Of a DNA stretch of 6,524 nucleotides, positions 1-6,265 are shown piece after piece (position 1 is the first letter of the stretch; each line of letters begins with the position of its first letter). The stretch comes from an uncultured Planctomycetaceae bacterium (lineage in GTDB: Bacteria > Planctomycetota > Phycisphaerae > UBA1845 > UTPLA1). The translations under genes and the position numbers were made by a program. The stretch covers positions 1 through 6,524 of the forward strand of contig CALLKH010000080.1 in NCBI GenBank assembly GCA_938008425.1. Direction: 5' to 3'. The notes below the pieces were generated by a model that saw only the letters and a list, made by a program, of their open reading frames with translations, did not search any database and was not told where the DNA came from.

Positions 1-1
1 C

Positions 2-1087
2 TGCCACCAGACACTGCACAATGAAGCCAAGGCGATCGAACTCCTTTCGAACATCGTCCGGAGGTATCCCGAACACGCCCCGGCGCTGTATCGCTACGGC
101 GAAGCCCTGCTCATTCGCGATCAGCTCCAGGAGGCGGAGCACTGTTTCGCGGCCGTGACGGTCCTTGAACCCAATCAGCCCCAGGGATACTGCGGCCTCG
201 CCGAGGTCCAGGTCCGCACCAAGCGATTTACCGAAGCCGTGCGAAATGCCGAGAGAGCGCTGGAACTCGCCCCGGATTACCGGGTCAGCCGCTACGTGCT
301 CGGAATGGCATACCGGGGTCTGGGCCAGTTTGATCGAGCCGAACGCGAACTGGCCATGGGCAAAGAGGCTCAGCGAATCGCGCTCGGCGATCGGCTAGAA
401 CCGCTGCTTCAGAGATACAAGGTCAACGTCCGCGACGCGATCAACAATGCCATGAAACTCGCCAAGGCGAATCGCCGCGCCGAGGCCGAGGTCCTGCTGG
501 ACGCTGCCCTCGCCTCAAATCCCGACGATCTCGCCGTCATCAACAATCTTGCGGCGGTTTGCATAGACCAGCAGAAGTTCGACAAGGCCGCCGAACTGCT
601 CGAGCGCGCAACCCAGCTCGATCCGACAAACTTCGGTCCGTATATCAACCTCTCGGTGTGCTGCGCCCGCACCGGCCGGATGGACAAGGCGCTGGATTGG
701 GCCGATCGCGCGGTCGAACTCGGTCCCAATGTCGGCCAGGCCCACCTCAATCGGGCGGACATGCTGATTGCAGTCGAGCGCGATGATGAAGCCCTCGCTT
801 CGCTCAAGAAAGCCGCCCGGCTTGACGCACGAAACGTCGAAGTCTTCATGAAGCAGGGAGATCTCTACGCAAAACAACAGAAGTGGAGCGAAGCGCTGGA
901 AGTGTTTGAGACCGCGGCCCAGCTCGCTCCGCAGGTCCTCACCACCCATCTCAATCGCGGCGTCATGGCGGTGATTCTGGGCCGGCTGGACGAGGCCCGA
1001 AGCGCCCTGGCAGCCGCGGAACGAATTTCTCCGAATGATCCGAAGGTGGTCAATCTTCGAAACAAGCTTGCGCAATTGAACGAATAG
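2..1087 (+). CDS. TPR-repeat protein, 5'-truncated by the window edge
   Basis: The reading frame is open from base 2 with no stop before it, so the true start lies outside the window; a GTG at 155 is internal to a repeat and is not a credible start. The 361 visible residues are almost entirely tetratricopeptide repeats in 34-residue register, beginning at about residues 24, 58, 92, 141, 175, 209, 243, 277 and 311, each ending in the usual LxP/LDP type of turn (for example ALELAP, ATQLDP, AAQLAP). Residues 345-361 look like a C-terminal capping helix. TPR arrays are protein-interaction scaffolds; no catalytic domain or membrane segment is visible in this part. The gene ends 8 bases before the FG-GAP/ASPIC gene, so the two are probably co-transcribed and functionally linked. 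TPR and FG-GAP/UnbV modules are often neighbours or fused in Planctomycetota-like genomes (recalled, not searched). Any N-terminal domain is unknown. Confidence 0.9.
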   Translation, partial: CHQTLHNEAKAIELLSNIVRRYPEHAPALYRYGEALLIRDQLQEAEHCFAAVTVLEPNQPQGYCGLAEVQVRTKRFTEAVRNAERALELAPDYRVSRYVLGMAYRGLGQFDRAERELAMGKEAQRIALGDRLEPLLQRYKVNVRDAINNAMKLAKANRRAEAEVLLDAALASNPDDLAVINNLAAVCIDQQKFDKAAELLERATQLDPTNFGPYINLSVCCARTGRMDKALDWADRAVELGPNVGQAHLNRADMLIAVERDDEALASLKKAARLDARNVEVFMKQGDLYAKQQKWSEALEVFETAAQLAPQVLTTHLNRGVMAVILGRLDEARSALAAAERISPNDPKVVNLRNKLAQLNE

Positions 1088-1095
1088 CGGCCGAA

Positions 1096-2889
1096 ATGGG
1101 AAAGCGAACCAAAAGCACATCAAGTCCTCCGTCTGGCAGTCGCCCGGCGAAGTCACTGGCGTTCGTCGCCGTCGTTCTCTTCGTCGTTGCGACCATGGCG
1201 GTCGCATGGTGGAAGCTCGGCTCGGGTCCAAGCGCGGCCCGGGCGAAAACGGATCGAGACAACGCCGAGTCGCGCCCGGATCCCTGGTTCAAGGACGTCG
1301 CCAAGTCCGTGGGCGTCGACTTCCGGCACTCCCGCGGCGCCAAGGGAAAGTACTGGTTCCCTGAAATCGTCGGCGGTGGAGTTGCGCTCTTCGACTACGA
1401 CAACGACGGCGACCTGGACCTCTACTTTGTGCAGAGCGGAACCCTGGAGCCGGGCGAGAAGAACGACGCCGGAAACGTCCTGTATCGCAACCGAGGAGAT
1501 GGAACCTTCGAAGACGTAACCGGCGCAGCCGGCGTCGGCGACACCGGCTACGGCATGGGTTGCGCCGCCGGCGATTTCGATAATGACGGACATGTCGATC
1601 TTTACGTCACCAACTACGGCAAGAACGTGCTCTATCGAAACCAGGGCGACGGCACCTTCAAGAACGTCACCGACGCCGCGGGCGTATCCTGTCCGAGTTG
1701 GAGTGTCAGCGCTGCCTTCGCCGATTTTGATGCCGATGGGCTGCTCGATCTTTTCGTCACGAACTACGTGTCGTGGTCCATCAACAACGAGCTCAAATGC
1801 CGCGACAGCGCCGGTCGGCAGGACTACTGCCAGCCCTCCAACTACAACGCCCCGGCCGTCGACACGCTCTATCGCAACCTGGGCAACGGCAAGTTCGAAG
1901 ACGTCACCGAGAAGTCCGGCATTTCGGTCGCGTTCGGCAACGGCCTCGGCGTCTGTCACGGCGACTTCAACGGCGACGGTCAGCTCGACTTCTATGTCGC
2001 CAACGATGGCATGCCGAATCAACTCTGGATGAATCAGGGGGGTGGAAAGTTCAAGAACCGGGCGCTTCTCGCGGGCTGCGCCGTGAATTCACGCGGCACC
2101 GCGGAGGCCGGCATGGGCGTGCAGGCGGCCGACGTGGACGACGACGGCGATCTCGATTTCTTCATCACTCACCTTCGAGGCGAGACCAACACGCTGTTTG
2201 TCAATGACGGCGGCATGTTCGAAGACTCAACCGCCCGAAGCGGACTCGGAACGCCGAGTCTGCGTTACACCGGCTGGGGCGTCGGCTTCCACGATTTCGA
2301 CCACGACGGCGTCCTGGACGTGTACATTGCCAACGGCTCCGTCGGCCGAAATGAGACGCCGTTCGATCCAGCCGACGCTTACGCCGAACCGAATCTGCTC
2401 ATGCGCGGGCTCGGGCGCGGCAGGTTCGAGCCGAATGACACCCCGCGCGGCGTCGTCGATTCCCCGATCGGTTCCAGTCGGGCGGCCGCCTTCGGCGACA
2501 TCGACAACGATGGCGATGTCGACATCGTCGTCGTCGAGCAGGACGGACCGGCGCGGGTCATGAAAAACATCGTGGGAGACCGCGGTGCGTGGGCGGCATT
2601 CAAGGTGATCGACCAGCGCGGCCGCGATGCCATCGGCGCCATGCTTCGAATCCAGCCGGACGGCCGCTCGCCCGTCTTTCGACAGGTCGAAGCCGCCTAC
2701 AGCTTCTCCGCCTCGAACGACCCGCGCGTGCATGTCGGCATCGGATCTGCGGAGCGCATCGAGCGCGTGGATGTCACCTGGCCGGACGGCGCCCGCGAGT
2801 GGTTCGGCCCCTTCAAGTCGCGATCGCAGTTCACGATACAACAGGGCAAGGGAAAGTCCGACGCGATCCATCGCGCCGCCGGCGAATAA
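1096..2889 (+). CDS. FG-GAP/VCBS-repeat protein with C-terminal ASPIC/UnbV domain (CRTAC1 family)
   Basis: The 597-residue product has a basic N-terminus (KRTK), a hydrophobic helix at about 20-39 and an AARA sequence at 47-50. It is therefore exported, either anchored by this helix or cleaved after Ala50; there is no lipobox Cys. Seven calcium-binding-loop motifs of the form DxDxDGxxDxx start at about residues 100, 160, 210, 290, 346, 400 and 468 (for example DYDNDGDLDLY, DFDNDGHVDLY, DIDNDGDVDIV), which predicts a seven-bladed integrin-alpha-like beta-propeller. Blades are separated by LYRNxGDGTFxxVT linkers. An insertion after the third motif carries Cys235 and Cys245 (CRDSAGRQDYC), a likely disulfide seen in bacterial CRTAC1-like proteins. 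Residues about 500-582 match the ASPIC/UnbV domain (GAMLRI, RQVEAAYSFSAS, VHVGIG, VDVTWPDG). The role is probably extracytoplasmic binding or adhesion; no substrate can be assigned. No strong Shine-Dalgarno precedes the ATG, so coupling to the upstream TPR gene, 8 bases away, probably drives initiation. Confidence 0.93.
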   Translation: MGKRTKSTSSPPSGSRPAKSLAFVAVVLFVVATMAVAWWKLGSGPSAARAKTDRDNAESRPDPWFKDVAKSVGVDFRHSRGAKGKYWFPEIVGGGVALFDYDNDGDLDLYFVQSGTLEPGEKNDAGNVLYRNRGDGTFEDVTGAAGVGDTGYGMGCAAGDFDNDGHVDLYVTNYGKNVLYRNQGDGTFKNVTDAAGVSCPSWSVSAAFADFDADGLLDLFVTNYVSWSINNELKCRDSAGRQDYCQPSNYNAPAVDTLYRNLGNGKFEDVTEKSGISVAFGNGLGVCHGDFNGDGQLDFYVANDGMPNQLWMNQGGGKFKNRALLAGCAVNSRGTAEAGMGVQAADVDDDGDLDFFITHLRGETNTLFVNDGGMFEDSTARSGLGTPSLRYTGWGVGFHDFDHDGVLDVYIANGSVGRNETPFDPADAYAEPNLLMRGLGRGRFEPNDTPRGVVDSPIGSSRAAAFGDIDNDGDVDIVVVEQDGPARVMKNIVGDRGAWAAFKVIDQRGRDAIGAMLRIQPDGRSPVFRQVEAAYSFSASNDPRVHVGIGSAERIERVDVTWPDGAREWFGPFKSRSQFTIQQGKGKSDAIHRAAGE

Positions 2890-2925
2890 GTTGCCACCTG
2901 CTCTTACAACCTCCGAGGAAACATA

Positions 2926-3076
2926 AACGACCGCCACACGTTGCGCGAGGCCGAGGTGGAAATGGCCAGGGGCCGGACGATCCCGGAAGTCTGCAAGCAG
3001 ATCGCCCGAGTCCGATCGAAATGGATCGGTATCGCAGCGGGCAAAATAATAATCGGTGGAGCCACAATAGAGTGGC
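2926..3076 (+). pseudogene. Fossil of IS3-family transposase OrfA (N-terminal HTH part)
   Basis: Conceptual translation from 2932 gives RHT and then, from 2941, LREAEVEMARG continuing to EVCKQI at 2986-3003. I recognise this as the N-terminal helix-turn-helix start of IS3-family OrfA, whose usual form is MKRxRHT-EEQIIxK-LREAEVxLAxGK-xxEVCxQIG. Here RHT runs directly into LREAEV, so the roughly seven residues normally between them are missing. After QI about 24 bases look inserted: a second ATCGG at 3025 resumes the expected IGV. The QTYYRW block then appears in a different frame as QNNNRW at 3042-3059, and the end AATAGAGTGGCATG resembles the EYGGM codons with one base lost. There is no start codon, several indels, no OrfB and no visible terminal inverted repeats. 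It fills nearly the whole gap between the propeller gene and the regulator. The 2941-3003 block is convincing; the alignment after 3003 is weaker. Confidence 0.7.
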
Positions 3077-3898
3077 ATGTTGAATGAGACGTCGCCCGAG
3101 GGATTGACCCACGGAAGGATTGTTCGTGCGCTGACGGCGGGCGCCTTTTCCGTGGTCGAATGCGTTTACCTGCCGGGCATCCGAATCGGGCCGCACGTTC
3201 ACGAACATTCGAAGATCAGCCTGGTCGTCTCCGGAGGCACCGAGGAGCGGCACCGCGACACGGATGATCGTTACGGTCCGGGCTGGGCCGTGATCAAGCC
3301 GATCGACGCGGAACACAGCAACCACTTCGGCCCGTCAGGACTGCGCACATTGGTCATCACGCGGCGCACCGACGATTCGGAGATCGGCGCGGCATGGAAT
3401 CAGGCGGTGCGGCAGTATCGGTGGGTCGGCGGCGGACCGTTGGTTCGTGCCATGTTCGTTGTGGCTCGCGCAATCCGCGAACCATCGGACGTTGACTGCG
3501 AACTGTTACTCGAGGAGCGTTTGGCGGACGTGGAAGCGGCGCTGATCCGCGCGCCCGAGATTTCGTCGTCGTCGCCCCGCTGGTTATGCGGTGTGCGCGA
3601 CCGCCTGCATGCCTACGGGGCTGGCCACGTGCCGGCGACCCGGATGGCGGAGGATCTTGGAATCCATCCGGTCTATCTGTCACGGGCCTTCCGACTTCGG
3701 TTCGGGTGCAACATGACTGAGTACGTTCGGCGTCTTCGAGTCCGCCGCGCGGCGACCCTGCTGGCCGATCGATGGCGTTCGGTGGCACAGGTTGCCCAGG
3801 AGGCGGGCTTCGCGGATCACGCCCATCTTTGCCGCGTCTTCAAATCGCAAATGGGCATCACGCCGGGGGCATATCGTCGCATGGCCGACTGCGGTTGA
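3077..3898 (+). CDS. AraC-family transcriptional regulator with N-terminal cupin domain
   Basis: The 273-residue protein has the two-part AraC layout. The N-terminal region (about 13-95) is a cupin-like sensor with GPHVHEHSKISLVVSG at about 38-53 (His40, His42, His44) and a second His pair near 80-83. The C-terminal region (about 172-268) is an HTH_18 DNA-binding domain. Its first helix-turn-helix lies at about 188-210 (MAEDLGIHPVYLSRAFRLRFG) and its second at about 235-262 (VAQVAQEAGFADHAHLCRVF, followed by the family signature KSQMGITPGAYRR). The ligand is not predictable; cupin AraC proteins bind small organic effectors or act without one. The ATG at 3077 has only a weak AGAG four bases upstream and sits on the last bases of the IS3 fossil, so the start is less secure than the body. 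The hydrolase downstream, same strand, is the likely target; autoregulation is possible. Length is normal and both HTHs are intact. Confidence 0.93.
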   Translation: MLNETSPEGLTHGRIVRALTAGAFSVVECVYLPGIRIGPHVHEHSKISLVVSGGTEERHRDTDDRYGPGWAVIKPIDAEHSNHFGPSGLRTLVITRRTDDSEIGAAWNQAVRQYRWVGGGPLVRAMFVVARAIREPSDVDCELLLEERLADVEAALIRAPEISSSSPRWLCGVRDRLHAYGAGHVPATRMAEDLGIHPVYLSRAFRLRFGCNMTEYVRRLRVRRAATLLADRWRSVAQVAQEAGFADHAHLCRVFKSQMGITPGAYRRMADCG

Positions 3899-3949
3899 CG
3901 TGGGGCGGGCCCGCGTGGTTCGACGGGCCGCGCAGGTAAGTTCGCGGCG

Positions 3950-3964
3950 TTCAAGACAATTGAA
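3950..3964. promoter_or_regulatory. Inverted repeat TTCAA-N5-TTGAA upstream of the hydrolase gene
   Basis: A perfect 5-base inverted repeat with a 5-base spacer lies in the gap between the AraC gene and the hydrolase, about 70 bases before the hydrolase start. This AT-richer patch stands out in a GC-rich gap and could be an operator or part of a promoter. No convincing -35/-10 pair with normal spacing could be fixed, and AraC proteins more often use direct repeats, so assignment to the neighbouring regulator is speculative. Confidence 0.25.
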
Positions 3965-3993
3965 GTCCATCTTCGCAGAATAGCCTCCAAATC

Positions 3994-4014
3994 CGGCGCG
4001 GACGGTTCGCGCCG
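3994..4014 (+). promoter_or_regulatory. Hairpin in the leader of the hydrolase gene, next to its ribosome binding site
   Basis: CGGCGCG (3994-4000) and CGCGCCG (4008-4014) form a perfect 7-base-pair, all-GC stem with a 7-base loop. It ends two bases before the Shine-Dalgarno sequence at 4017-4023. Such a stem could affect ribosome access or mRNA stability. It has no U-tract, so it is not a terminator. The structure is visible; the regulatory role is inference. Confidence 0.4.
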
Positions 4015-4016
4015 CG

Positions 4017-4023
4017 AAAGGAG
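4017..4023 (+). promoter_or_regulatory. Shine-Dalgarno AAAGGAG that decides the hydrolase start
   Basis: AAAGGAG is a near-ideal ribosome binding site. The first in-frame ATG (4025) is only one base downstream, too close for initiation. The second in-frame ATG (4034) lies 10 bases downstream, a workable spacing, and is therefore preferred. Confidence 0.75.
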
Positions 4024-4033
4024 AATGCTCAAT

Positions 4034-5542
4034 ATGTCGCCCATCGCCTGCAAGATCAAATTGCTATCACTCTGTCTCATCCCTTTGCTCGCCACGATGG
4101 TGGCATCGGCCGCTCCGCCAACCATCGCGGATTCGAAATTCCGCAAGTTCCACGACCGCTGGCAGGATGCGGCAAAATCGCTGGGCGTTCCCGGATGGGC
4201 CGTCGTCGCTGTTCGCGGTGACGACGTGATTCTGCTCGACGGTCAGGGAGTTCGGAGCACGGAGACCGATGCACCGGTCAACGCCGACACGATGTTCTAC
4301 ATCGCATCGTGCACCAAGCCGTTTAATGCCATGTCGGCCGTCGCGCTTGCCGATGACGGCAAGCTGAAGCTCGATGAACCGGTACGCACCTACCTCTCGC
4401 AACTGGCGTTGAGCGACTCAGGGCTGACCAAAACGATCACAGTGCGCGATCTCTTGTGTCATCGCTACGGGATCAACAGCAGCGCCATCGTCTTCAACGA
4501 TGCATATACGGGCCTGATCACCGACTCCCTTTACTTCCGTTTGCTTCGTAAGGCGGAGATCGCCGGTCACGTGGAATACACGAATGTCAATTTTACGCTG
4601 GCCGGCCGGGTGATTGCGGCGGTCAGCGGCAAGGACTGGCGGGACTATTTGTCCGATCGCATTCTGCTTCCCGCAGGGATGACGCGCACGACCGGCTACG
4701 CCGACAAGATGTACGCCGACGAAAATGTCGCGCTTCCCCACGATTTCGACGGCGCATGGAAGCCGAGCCGGGTCTTGAAGACCGACCGGACGATGCATGC
4801 CGCCGGCGGCCTCGGAACGACGGCTGCCGATCTCGGTCGCTGGCTGCGTCTGAACATCAACTCGGGGCGCATCGGGGATCAGCAGGTGATTTCCAAGACC
4901 GGCGCCGACATGATGACCTCGTATCAGTCGAGACTGGACAGGCCCGATGGAAGTATTCGCGTCATGAAGGGATTTGGCCTGGGTTGGCAGTTGGGAGATT
5001 ATCGCGGCAAATACCCCTTCGTCGCCCACGGTGGAGGTTACGTCGGCACGGCAGCCTATATTGCCTACTTGCCCGACCAAGAATTCGGCATGGCGATCGT
5101 GGCCAACTCCGAAGCGGGACAGGGATTGGCGGCGATCGTCATGATCGACATGTTTGATGAGGTTCTCGGCTGCAAGAATGAGGAGGATCTGTTGCCCGGA
5201 TACAAGTCGATGGCCGGGCGATGGCGGGCGAACATGTCGCGAGCGCCGGAAGGCACGACGAAGCTGAAAAAGGTCGATCGATCCGCCGATGCGAGCGCAT
5301 ACGCTGGAAGCTACGCGAGCGACGACTGGGGGCGGGTCGAGCTGCGAATTGAAAATGGGGAACTGGTCGGGATGCTGGGCGATCTTCCGCTCGTGGCGCA
5401 TTGGACCGGCCGCGACGCATGCGATTTGGTGGTCACCCGGGACATGAAGTATGCGACCGAATTCGAGGTGGACGACGGCCGAGTGAAGTCGATCACGTTG
5501 CACAACCAGGGAAGCGGCGCGATGCGCTTTGAACGCCAATAG
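4034..5542 (+). CDS. Secreted serine hydrolase of the beta-lactamase/PBP-like family (class C/esterase type)
   Basis: With the ATG at 4034 the product is 502 residues; an ATG at 4025 would add MLN but is too close to the Shine-Dalgarno. The N-terminus is a Sec signal peptide: Lys residues, the hydrophobic LLSLCLIPLLATMV, and a likely cut after ASA (residue 26). The catalytic domain carries SCTK (SxxK; nucleophile Ser92, Lys95), YTN (YxN; Tyr182, Asn184) and HGGG at 332-335 in the place of the KTG box. This matches the Beta-lactamase (PF00144) family of class C enzymes, EstB-like esterases, D-aminopeptidases and DD-peptidase-like proteins. Supporting blocks are LLCHRYGI, GGLGTTAADLGRW and GFGLGWQLG. 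Residues about 416-502 resemble the small DUF3471-type beta-rich tail often found after this domain (YAGSYASDDWGRVELR). It acts in the periplasm or outside the cell. The substrate cannot be predicted, and antibiotic hydrolysis should not be assumed. The AraC regulator upstream may control it. Confidence 0.93.
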   Translation: MSPIACKIKLLSLCLIPLLATMVASAAPPTIADSKFRKFHDRWQDAAKSLGVPGWAVVAVRGDDVILLDGQGVRSTETDAPVNADTMFYIASCTKPFNAMSAVALADDGKLKLDEPVRTYLSQLALSDSGLTKTITVRDLLCHRYGINSSAIVFNDAYTGLITDSLYFRLLRKAEIAGHVEYTNVNFTLAGRVIAAVSGKDWRDYLSDRILLPAGMTRTTGYADKMYADENVALPHDFDGAWKPSRVLKTDRTMHAAGGLGTTAADLGRWLRLNINSGRIGDQQVISKTGADMMTSYQSRLDRPDGSIRVMKGFGLGWQLGDYRGKYPFVAHGGGYVGTAAYIAYLPDQEFGMAIVANSEAGQGLAAIVMIDMFDEVLGCKNEEDLLPGYKSMAGRWRANMSRAPEGTTKLKKVDRSADASAYAGSYASDDWGRVELRIENGELVGMLGDLPLVAHWTGRDACDLVVTRDMKYATEFEVDDGRVKSITLHNQGSGAMRFERQ

Positions 5543-5555
5543 GACGTGGTCGAGT

Positions 5556-5890
5556 CTTGCGTGAACGGTTGTTGAGCGAAGCGTTGCAGGAAGTCCCTCA
5601 CGTCTTTCGTAAGGCATGCCGATTTCGCCATCAAGCGCGGATTATGGAGTGAACCCGACGAAACGGCTTCGCGCATGCTCTGCGTCACCAACCTTGCCTG
5701 GACCCACGAAGTGCTTCATCGGTCGCGCGGTCGCGGAAGGCGGATCATTGCTGACCTTGAACGTCGCGACAGTTGCGGCTTGAGACCGTTGGTCTTCCAC
5801 GCGCCGCCACACTGTCGACTCTTCGATGCCCAGCGCCGTGGGCAGGCTCCGCTCCGCTCGGTTCCCTGGCTGCATTCCGCCCGTTCACGG
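5556..5890 (-). pseudogene. Fossil of an IS630-family transposase, frameshifted and missing its C-terminal half
   Basis: On the minus strand the IS630 transposase middle can be followed collinearly. RSLPTALGIEESTVWR (about 5848-5804) matches the second helix-turn-helix; one extra base then shifts the frame to AWKTNGLKPQLSR (5802-5764). A compensating missing base restores the first frame at FKVSNDP (5761-5741), followed by FVG and EHA (5680-5672). A TAA stop lies at 5644-5642, and ALDGEIGMP (5638-5612) stands where the family has ALDRTQPGLP. The distance EHA to ALD is 11 codons against the 12 I recall for the family. The first catalytic Asp (VDEKSQ) should lie here but reads VGFTP-stop, so it is lost. 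Weak similarity to the TLFAALN block remains near 5575. The last two DDE residues and the whole C-terminus are absent because the hydrolase gene ends at 5542. No terminal repeats or target duplication were identified. The match is from memory of the family consensus. Confidence 0.72.
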
Positions 5891-6055
5891 CCAGTGTCAC
5901 AAGGGCGGACGGACTCACATAGACGTTGGTCTGAGCGACGTCGGCAGGTCATGTTCACTGTCGCACACCCGGAAGCGATTCTGCCTGAGAGCGACTTTTT
6001 CTAAGGTGGAACTGCAATCGTCGTGCGAAGATCGCGACATCAGAGAATGGGAGAT

Positions 6056-6113
6056 GGGCGGTTGCCTCCCGAGCCCGACGGATGGGAGAGCGGGTTCGAA
6101 ATCCTTCCTGCCC
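6056..6113 (+). ncRNA. Possible structured RNA element with tRNA T-arm-like motif
   Basis: GGGCGG (6056-6061) can pair with CTGCCC (6108-6113, one G-U). Inside, CTCCC (6066-6070) pairs with GGGAG (6084-6088), and GCGGG-TTCGAAAT-CCTTC (6090-6107) looks like a tRNA T-arm with a weak stem. Only about 28 bases separate the putative 5' acceptor strand from the T-arm, too few for D and anticodon arms, so it is not a normal tRNA. It may be a tRNA-derived remnant, a small RNA 3' region, or chance. Part of it competes with the terminator-like hairpin at 6086-6121. Confidence 0.2.
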
Positions 6114-6121
6114 TCTTTTTT
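6086..6121 (+). terminator. Terminator-like hairpin 1 (plus strand)
   Basis: GAGAGCGGG (6086-6094) pairs with CCTGCCCTC (6107-6115), eight of nine positions counting one G-U, with a 12-base loop. A run of six T follows at 6116-6121. The large loop and one mismatch make it weaker than the hairpin just downstream. Confidence 0.45.
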
Positions 6122-6137
6122 CGCCTACTCCCCCTCT

Positions 6138-6172
6138 GGGGTCGTCCTTGCGACGGCCCCTTCACTTTTTTT
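6138..6172 (+). terminator. Rho-independent terminator 2 (plus strand)
   Basis: GGGGTCGTC (6138-6146) and GACGGCCCC (6152-6160) form a nine-base-pair stem with one G-U pair and the 5-base loop CTTGC. TTCAC and then seven T (6166-6172) follow. The T-tract lies on the plus strand only, so it stops rightward transcription ahead of the convergent cold-shock gene. The nearest intact plus-strand gene is the hydrolase, ending nearly 600 bases upstream; the IS630 insertion may have separated gene and terminator, or the terminator may belong to an unrecognised RNA. Confidence 0.72.
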
Positions 6173-6265
6173 ACAAGGAGCATCTGCGCTCCGCGCCCGC
6201 GCAAAGCACGACGACGCGCCGCCGAGGGCGTGACAATCGATGAGACAGCTGGAGATGACGAACCG

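Larger units (their letters stand above)
5543..6265. other. Gene-poor stretch: transposase fossil plus structured, terminator-bearing segment
   Basis: These 723 bases between the hydrolase and the cold-shock gene contain no intact gene that I can support. The left half is covered by the IS630-type fossil. From about 5900 to 6055 I recognise nothing on either strand. From 6056 to 6172 lie hairpins with poly-T tails on the plus strand. From 6173 to 6265 there is only a small GGAGC/GCTCC hairpin (6177-6192) and GC-rich low-information sequence. Open frames here lack family resemblance and credible ribosome binding sites. Confidence 0.7.

Noticed and set aside
2..7. Cys-His at the very start of the TPR frame, possibly the end of a CxxCH haem motif
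   Set aside because: The residues before it lie outside the window, and the position fits the first helix of a TPR, so this is most likely chance.
1153..2022. Minus-strand open frame opposite the propeller gene, rich in V/A/E repeats
   Set aside because: The repetitive composition is the reverse complement of the repeated DxDxDG codons; it is a shadow.
2227..3078. Minus-strand open frame spanning the 3' end of the propeller gene and the intergenic gap
   Set aside because: It is antisense to the ASPIC/UnbV domain and then to the IS3 fossil, with no recognisable domain.
3905..3914. GCGGGCCCGC palindrome after the AraC stop codon
   Set aside because: It is a short GC-only palindrome expected by chance in this DNA, with no T-tract and no loop, so neither terminator nor operator is supported.
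4418..5617. Long open frame on the minus strand opposite the hydrolase
   Set aside because: It is antisense to a gene with clear catalytic motifs, has no family resemblance, and its first residues are the IS630 fossil. Long antisense frames are common in GC-rich codon-biased DNA.
6056..6113. Complete tRNA gene suggested by GGGTTCGAAATCC
   Set aside because: There is no room for D and anticodon arms between the acceptor-like strands and the T-stem pairs poorly, so it is kept only as a low-confidence structured element.
6177..6192. GGAGC/GCTCC hairpin as a terminator for the minus-strand cold-shock gene
   Set aside because: The stem is only 5 bp and has no U-tract in the minus direction.
5826..6233. 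Plus-strand open frames over the gene-poor stretch (5675-6004 and 5826-6233)
   Set aside because: They overlap the IS630 fossil and run through both terminator hairpins. Composition is low-information and no ribosome binding site supports them.
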